From Pseudomonadota bacterium (GTDB taxonomy: Bacteria; Desulfobacterota; Desulfovibrionia; Desulfovibrionales; Desulfovibrionaceae): a stretch of DNA of 35,835 nt. This document shows, piece after piece, positions 31,710-35,835 of this stretch. Under the pieces are notes generated by a model, which saw nothing but the letters and a program-made list of their open reading frames with translations, had not been told where the DNA came from and did no database searches. The stretch spans positions 1-35,835 of the forward strand of contig JAEZEM010000005.1 of assembly GCA_023417745.1 (NCBI GenBank), given 5' to 3'. The translations under genes were made by a program, and so were the position numbers. Numbering within the stretch: the first letter of the stretch is position 1; every line of letters starts with the position of its first letter.

Positions 31710-33674
31710 ATGCAGGCAGTTGTCCATAAGCCTTGGGCCGGTTGTGTCGCGGCCATGCTCCTGTTGCTCGTCTGGGGATGCTCCAGGGACGGCGCGAACC
31801 CGATTGCGGCCAAGGACGGGGTGTTCGACTTGTCCGCCTGGGACGCGGGCCGCGACGGTCCGGTGGCCCTCGACGGGGAGTGGGAATTCTACTGGGACCG
31901 GCTGCTTGATCCCGAGGATTTCAAGGCCGGCGCGGCGCCTGCGGAGCCATCCGGGTTGATCAATCTCCCCGGCGCCTGGAAAGACCGCCTGTTCGACGGC
32001 CAGCCTTTGCCCGGTCAGGGTCAGGCCACCTTTCGCCTGCGGCTGTTGCCAGGCCCCGGGAATCGCCCGTTGGCCTTGCGGATTATCGGCGTCCATGCCG
32101 CTTACCGGCTGTGGGCCGACGGCCGGCTTATCGCCGAAAGCGGCCTGGTGGGACGAAGTCCCGCCGCCGAATCGCCGCATCGTTCCCTGGTCCTGGCCCA
32201 GCTCACAGGCCAAGATCTGCCCATCGATCTGGTGCTGCAGGTGTCCAACCACGCGTATCGCCGGGGGGGCCTGCTGTATCCGATCCTCCTGGGCCTGCCG
32301 GACCAGCTGAGACAGGTGCATATCCGCATCTGGTCCTGGGGAATGTTTTTTGTCGGCAGTTTGCTGGTCATGTCCGTGTATCATCTGGTCCTGTATTTTC
32401 TGAAAAGAAAGGAAGCTTTTACTCTCTATTTCAGTCTTGGCTGTCTCTTGTTGATTTCTTATTATATCACATCGGATACATCTGATTGGCTTCTGAATTT
32501 ATTTATCTCAAAAATAGATCCGGAAGTCATTCTCAAGATTTCACTGACGAGCTATGCTGTTTTGTCGACGGTTATATACAGGTTTTATCGGTCCATGTAT
32601 CCGCAGGAATTTTTCAACTTTGTCCAAAATCTCACAGATATAAGAAATGTTGTTTTCATTTCTATCATTTTAACGCAATCAGATCTTGTCATATATACCG
32701 TACTGCACTGGTATGCCTTGTCTACCGTGCTCCTCAATGCCTATTTCCTGGTGATGCTGTTGGTCTGTGTGCGACGTGGTCGTGCCGGAGCCCTGTTCCT
32801 GTTGCTGGGGTACATTTCCTTGTCGGTTGCCGCCTTGAGCGAAATTTATGGGCATATCCTCAGTTTTTCCGAGGTGAGTTTTCTCCCCTTCGGCCTGCTG
32901 AGTTTTGTCCTGTTCCAGGCCTTGGCCATGGCTCAGCGGTTTTCCACGGCCTTCACGGCCGTGGAAAACCTGTCTGCCGAGTTGCGCACGGAGATGGACG
33001 AGCGTACCCGGCTGGAGCGGGAAATCATCAATGTCAGCGAAGAGGAACGTCGACGGCTCAGCCACGATCTCCACGACGGCCTGTGTCAGCAACTGGCCGG
33101 CGTCCGGATGCGCTGCGCGGCCCTGGCGCGCGGTCCCGTCGCCGATCAGGCCGTGGAGGCGGAGATTGCGGCCATTGCCGGGCTGCTTCGGGATTCTGTC
33201 AGCCAGGCCTACGATCTCTCCCGGGGGTTGTGGCCGGTGGAGCACGCCCCTGGGGAAGTCGGCGCGTCCCTGGCGGAGCTGGCGCGGCGGGCAAGCCGGA
33301 CGAGCGGGACGCCTGTCACGTATGCCGAGAATTTGTCCTGCTCCAGTTGTCGCAACAAGCATCTCGTCCAACTCTTCCGCATTGCCCAGGAAGCGGTGGC
33401 CAACGCCCTCAAGCATGCCAACCCCGACCGCATCGACATCACGTTGCGCTGCGGCCCGGACCGGCGGCTGATTCTGGCCGTGCGCGACGACGGCGTCGGC
33501 CGCCAGGCGGCGGCGCGGTCCCTGGGCGGGCTGGGCTTGCGGATCATGGCCTATCGGGCGCGCATGATCCGGGCGACCCTTGCCCTTGACGACGTCGCGG
33601 GAGGCGGTACCCTGATGACCTGTTCCCTTGCCTGTTTCGCGGATCGGACGCCGCTGGAGAATGCCGATGGATAA
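31710..33674 (+). CDS. 7TMR-DISM sensor histidine kinase (NarX/DegS-type kinase domain)
   Basis: A 654-residue sensor. Residues 1-25 form a signal with a possible lipobox (LLVWGC). Residues about 35-195 are a 7TMR-DISM extracellular domain (LDGEWEFYWDRLL, NLPGAW, YRLWADG), a jelly-roll fold thought to bind carbohydrates or other ligands. Seven membrane helices follow (about 205-410), then a coiled coil and a HisKA_3 dimerisation domain with the phospho-acceptor His455 in LSHDLHDGLCQQL, and an ATPase domain with EAVANALKHA, DDGVGR and GGLGLRIM. The stretch 32390-32720 is notably AT-rich. ATG at 31710 has a GGGCAGG site. The NarL-type regulator overlaps its end by 8 bases. The gene is divergent from the AOR cluster, so control of that cluster is plausible but unproven. 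Confidence 0.93.
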   Translation: MQAVVHKPWAGCVAAMLLLLVWGCSRDGANPIAAKDGVFDLSAWDAGRDGPVALDGEWEFYWDRLLDPEDFKAGAAPAEPSGLINLPGAWKDRLFDGQPLPGQGQATFRLRLLPGPGNRPLALRIIGVHAAYRLWADGRLIAESGLVGRSPAAESPHRSLVLAQLTGQDLPIDLVLQVSNHAYRRGGLLYPILLGLPDQLRQVHIRIWSWGMFFVGSLLVMSVYHLVLYFLKRKEAFTLYFSLGCLLLISYYITSDTSDWLLNLFISKIDPEVILKISLTSYAVLSTVIYRFYRSMYPQEFFNFVQNLTDIRNVVFISIILTQSDLVIYTVLHWYALSTVLLNAYFLVMLLVCVRRGRAGALFLLLGYISLSVAALSEIYGHILSFSEVSFLPFGLLSFVLFQALAMAQRFSTAFTAVENLSAELRTEMDERTRLEREIINVSEEERRRLSHDLHDGLCQQLAGVRMRCAALARGPVADQAVEAEIAAIAGLLRDSVSQAYDLSRGLWPVEHAPGEVGASLAELARRASRTSGTPVTYAENLSCSSCRNKHLVQLFRIAQEAVANALKHANPDRIDITLRCGPDRRLILAVRDDGVGRQAAARSLGGLGLRIMAYRARMIRATLALDDVAGGGTLMTCSLACFADRTPLENADG

Positions 33675-34302
33675 GCCCGCGCCCCGTGGATTTCGCGTCT
33701 TTCTGGTTGATGACCATCCCGTCATGCGAAGCGGCCTGTCGGTGCTGCTGGCGCAAAGCGGCCACGTCATTTGCGGCGAGGCCGGCAGCCGGGCGGAGCT
33801 TGTGGCCCGCCTCGACGGCCTAAAGGCCGACGTGGCCTTGGTGGACCTGTCCCTGGCCCAGGAATCCGGGCTGGATCTGATCGACGATCTGGCGGCCCGC
33901 GGCATCCCGACGCTGATTTATTCCATGCACGAAGACGGCAAGTCCATTGAGCGCGCCTATGCCCGGGGGGCGCGGGGCTACGTCACCAAGCGCGAGGTCG
34001 AGGATGTCCTGCTGGAGGCCATCGAAACCGTGGCCGCCGGGCGTCGTTATGGCAGTCCCGAGGTCATGCGCAGCCTGGCCGACCGGGTTATCGTGCCGGA
34101 CCATGGCGGCGAGGAGGCGCTGAGCCAACGCGAGGAGCAGATCCTGGCCGGGCTTGGGCGCGGGGAAACGAGCGCCGAGACAGGGCGCACGCTGAGCATC
34201 AGTTATCACACCGTGGAAACGTATTACGGCCGTCTCATCCGCAAGCTCGGTCTGGCCAACATGAACGAACTGCGCAAGTTCGCCATCCGGCGAAACGCCT
34301 GA
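33667..34302 (+). CDS. NarL/FixJ-family response regulator
   Basis: A 211-residue regulator. The receiver has FLVDDHPVM and the phospho-acceptor Asp60 in VALVDLSL. The LuxR-type helix-turn-helix (about 147-205) is LSQREEQILAGLGRGETS followed by SISYHTVETYYGRLIRKLGL. ATG at 33667 is favoured over the one at 33661 because the GGAGA site would abut the latter. It overlaps the last 8 bases of the kinase gene, so the two are partners. The start is a fine point; the family is sure. Targets unknown. Confidence 0.94.
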   Translation: MDKPAPRGFRVFLVDDHPVMRSGLSVLLAQSGHVICGEAGSRAELVARLDGLKADVALVDLSLAQESGLDLIDDLAARGIPTLIYSMHEDGKSIERAYARGARGYVTKREVEDVLLEAIETVAAGRRYGSPEVMRSLADRVIVPDHGGEEALSQREEQILAGLGRGETSAETGRTLSISYHTVETYYGRLIRKLGLANMNELRKFAIRRNA

Positions 34303-34621
34303 CCGGCTAGGGACGTCTGCAGGTGGTTCATGGTCCGTCCCGGACGCGTCCCGCCCCGGGCGAAAGGTCATTGCAGTTGTTGCTGCAGTAACGGGGGAGG
34401 CCAGGGGACGCATACGATTGCGCAGCAGGCTTGCAGTCGCCGTCAACGGCTGCATCGCCGTCGGGAGAGGTTGTGGAGAGTGGCGCAGGCCTTTGCGCCG
34501 CCAGGGAGTAGCGCGTGTTCGTCGGCGTCGGCGCGACGCAGGCACGACAAACCGCCGGCGCACGGGACGCAACGGAGGGCTTGGCGGGCTTTGGGAACGG
34601 GCGCGGCAAGGCCTGGACGGC
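34303..34621. other. Intergenic region, no feature recognised
   Basis: These 319 bases lie between two convergent genes. I saw no open frame with a good ribosome site, no tRNA and no strong terminator hairpin. Confidence 0.4.
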
Positions 34622-35344
34622 TTATTTGGCCTCGGCCCCGCCGTCGCCGCCGGACAGGGCGTCCAGGATAGCCCCGGGATCAAGCAGGCGGATGCGCTGG
34701 CGAGAGACGGCAATCAGCCCGCGCGCCTCGAAAGCGGCCAGGGTTTCGCTGATGGTCTGTTGGCAGGAGCCGGTCATGGCCGCGATCTGCCCCTGGGTCA
34801 GGCGCACCGGCACGTCGGCCGGCCCGCCCCGGGCCTGGGCGATCTCGTCGTGGGACAGGCACAGGAGCAGCTTGAGGAGCCGGGTAGGCACGTCGCAGGT
34901 CATGACGTTTTCGAGCTGGTCGCTTAAGTAGCGGATGCGCCGGCCAAGCACCTCGATGATGCGCCGGGCCATGAGCGGCTGCTCCACCAAAAGCCCCAGC
35001 AGGTCGTCGCGGCGAATGTCGAGAAGCAGGCATTCGGACAGGGCCTGGGCCGAGCACTTGCGCCGCTCGCCGCCGACCACTTCGGCCAGGCCGAACATCT
35101 CGCCGGCCGAACGGATGAAAAAGGTCGGCTCCTTGCCGTGCAGCGACACCCGGAAGATCTTGACCGACCCCTGGTCCAGGTAAAAGGAGCGGTCGCAGCG
35201 GTCGTTTTCAAAAAACACGATGGCGTTTTTCTTGATGCGCCGCACCGTGGCCAAACGGCGAAAGGCCTCGAACTCGCGTTCCAGGCCGTCGAAGAAGCCG
35301 CCCTTGATCAGGTGCCATTCCACGGGGTGTTCACGTTTGGCCAT
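34622..35344 (-). CDS. Crp/Fnr-family transcriptional regulator
   Basis: A 240-residue regulator. Residues about 25-140 are a cyclic-nucleotide-binding fold (FFENDRCDRSFYLDQGSVKIF, GEMFGLAEVVGG). The helix-turn-helix is near 188-210 (LTQGQIAAMTGSCQQTISETLAAFEARGLI). The N-terminal Cys cluster of true Fnr proteins is not present, so oxygen sensing by an Fe-S centre is unlikely, and a heme or small-ligand type (HcpR, CooA-like) is equally possible. The ATG at 35344 has its AAGGA rather far upstream. It lies downstream of the AprB-like gene on the same strand with a terminator-like hairpin between, so it probably has its own promoter. Confidence 0.92.
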   Translation of the reverse strand: MAKREHPVEWHLIKGGFFDGLEREFEAFRRLATVRRIKKNAIVFFENDRCDRSFYLDQGSVKIFRVSLHGKEPTFFIRSAGEMFGLAEVVGGERRKCSAQALSECLLLDIRRDDLLGLLVEQPLMARRIIEVLGRRIRYLSDQLENVMTCDVPTRLLKLLLCLSHDEIAQARGGPADVPVRLTQGQIAAMTGSCQQTISETLAAFEARGLIAVSRQRIRLLDPGAILDALSGGDGGAEAK

Positions 35345-35384
35345 GGGCCAACATAGGGTCCTTTTTCACTAGGTCAAGGCAGGA

Positions 35385-35418
35385 GGCCAACGCCCCGTTT
35401 TTGGACGGGGCGTTGGCC
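35385..35418 (-). terminator. Strong hairpin between the AprB-like and Crp/Fnr genes
   Basis: GGCCAACGCCCCG and its complement form a perfect 13-bp GC-rich stem with an 8-base loop, just past the ferredoxin stop at 35428. No T-run follows on the minus strand, so it may instead be an mRNA 3'-end stabiliser. Confidence 0.7.
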
Positions 35419-35427
35419 GGCGCGGCG

Positions 35428-35757
35428 CTAGTCCTTGACGTCCAGACGGTTGCGATACTTGTAGGTCACGGTCTGGCCGTTGATGTCCGTGCACTTCCAG
35501 GTGATGGAGTTCTTGCCCATAAGGGGCACGAGCCGGGCCTTGTGGTAGCCGAGCTGGTAGGGCATGCGCGTTTCGATGGCGTTTCGCGGGCACATCTTGA
35601 CGCAGGACATGCAGTCCCAGCAGTCGCGCGGGGCGTGGCAGTGGGATTTCCCGTCCGCTCCCACGTACATGAGATCGCCCGGGCAGGCCTCTTCGCAGAA
35701 CGATTCCTAGCGGCCGGCGCAGCCGTTGCACTTCTTGGGGTCGACGATGGGCGGCAT
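35428..35757 (-). pseudogene. AprB-like ferredoxin gene interrupted by an in-frame TAG
   Basis: The frame starts at ATG 35757 with an ideal AGGAGG site and codes MPPIVDPKKCNGCAGR, then TAG (35709-35707), then ESFCEEACPGDLMYVG and a second cluster CWDCMSCVKMCPRNAIE, ending near RNRLDVKD. The spacing of the Cys around the TAG is the same as in the beta subunit of adenylylsulfate reductase, so the stop replaces one residue and no bases are missing. The family carries two [4Fe-4S] clusters and passes electrons to a flavoprotein. It may be a nonsense mutation, a sequencing error, or TAG read as an amino acid (pyrrolysine use is known in some sulfate reducers). Without readthrough only an ATG at 35670 could restart, losing the first cluster. 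Confidence 0.7.
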
Positions 35758-35769
35758 GGCGTCCTCCTG

Positions 35770-35835
35770 TTAGGGCTTGTAGCGGTCGCCCGGCACGAGC
35801 TGCTCGTAGGGGCGGGTGAAGGTCTCAATCTCGCC
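35770..35835 (-). CDS. C-terminal end of a gene upstream of the AprB-like ferredoxin
   Basis: Only the last 21 codons are in the window (GEIETFTRPYEQLVPGDRYKP, then TAA). The ferredoxin start lies 12 bases after the stop. By context it may be the flavoprotein partner (AprA-like), but 21 residues are not enough to say. Confidence 0.5.
   Translation of the reverse strand, partial: GEIETFTRPYEQLVPGDRYKP

Overview
The window is GC-rich DNA that looks like a Desulfovibrio-type sulfate-reducing bacterium (Desulfobacterota; a Solidesulfovibrio-like relative is my guess). The evidence is a ten-heme CxxCH cytochrome, a tungsten-type aldehyde:ferredoxin oxidoreductase (AOR) with its polyferredoxin, a fragment resembling the AprB ferredoxin subunit, and many two-component systems. 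No rRNA, complete tRNA, CRISPR array or insertion sequence was seen.

Layout. (1) 1-3810: a phosphodiesterase (cut by the window edge), a beta-hydroxyacid dehydrogenase and a LacI-type regulator on the minus strand, divergent from a TauE/SafE exporter; LacI-type palindromes lie between. (2) 3984-11715: a histidine kinase with a periplasmic solute-binding sensor and an NtrC-type sigma-54 activator, followed by an intergenic region holding an activator-like inverted repeat and a well-formed sigma-54 promoter. That promoter precedes a three-gene operon: a PstS-like binding protein, a Tat-exported FMN alpha-hydroxyacid dehydrogenase, and a decaheme cytochrome c fused to a membrane cytochrome b, ending in terminators. 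(3) 11821-16368: a QseBC/PmrAB-like two-component pair divergent from DsbD and a DsbA/ScsC-like thiol oxidoreductase, with a PmrA/QseB-type direct repeat between. A tRNA 3'-end-like fragment and a terminator follow. (4) 16620-22019: a 1799-residue kinase-ATPase-GAF-PAS-GGDEF signalling protein. (5) 22405-27313: a periplasmic HAD phosphatase, a GDSL esterase autotransporter and a YegD-like Hsp70. (6) 27465-31383: a ferredoxin / AOR / repeat-bearing protein cluster resembling E. coli ydhY-ydhV-ydhW in order. (7) 31710-34302: a 7TMR-DISM histidine kinase and NarL-type regulator, divergent from the AOR cluster. (8) 34622-35835: a Crp/Fnr regulator, then an AprB-like ferredoxin gene with an in-frame TAG, and the tail of an upstream gene.

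The most interesting unit is region 2. The sequence supports a model in which an extracytoplasmic ligand is sensed by the kinase, the activator turns on the sigma-54 promoter, and a 2-hydroxyacid is oxidised in the periplasm, with electrons passing through ten hemes to or from the membrane quinone pool. Substrate and electron direction are not shown by the sequence. The second is the Tat-targeted polyferredoxin/AOR cluster, whose ferredoxin ends in a heme-type CxxCH motif.
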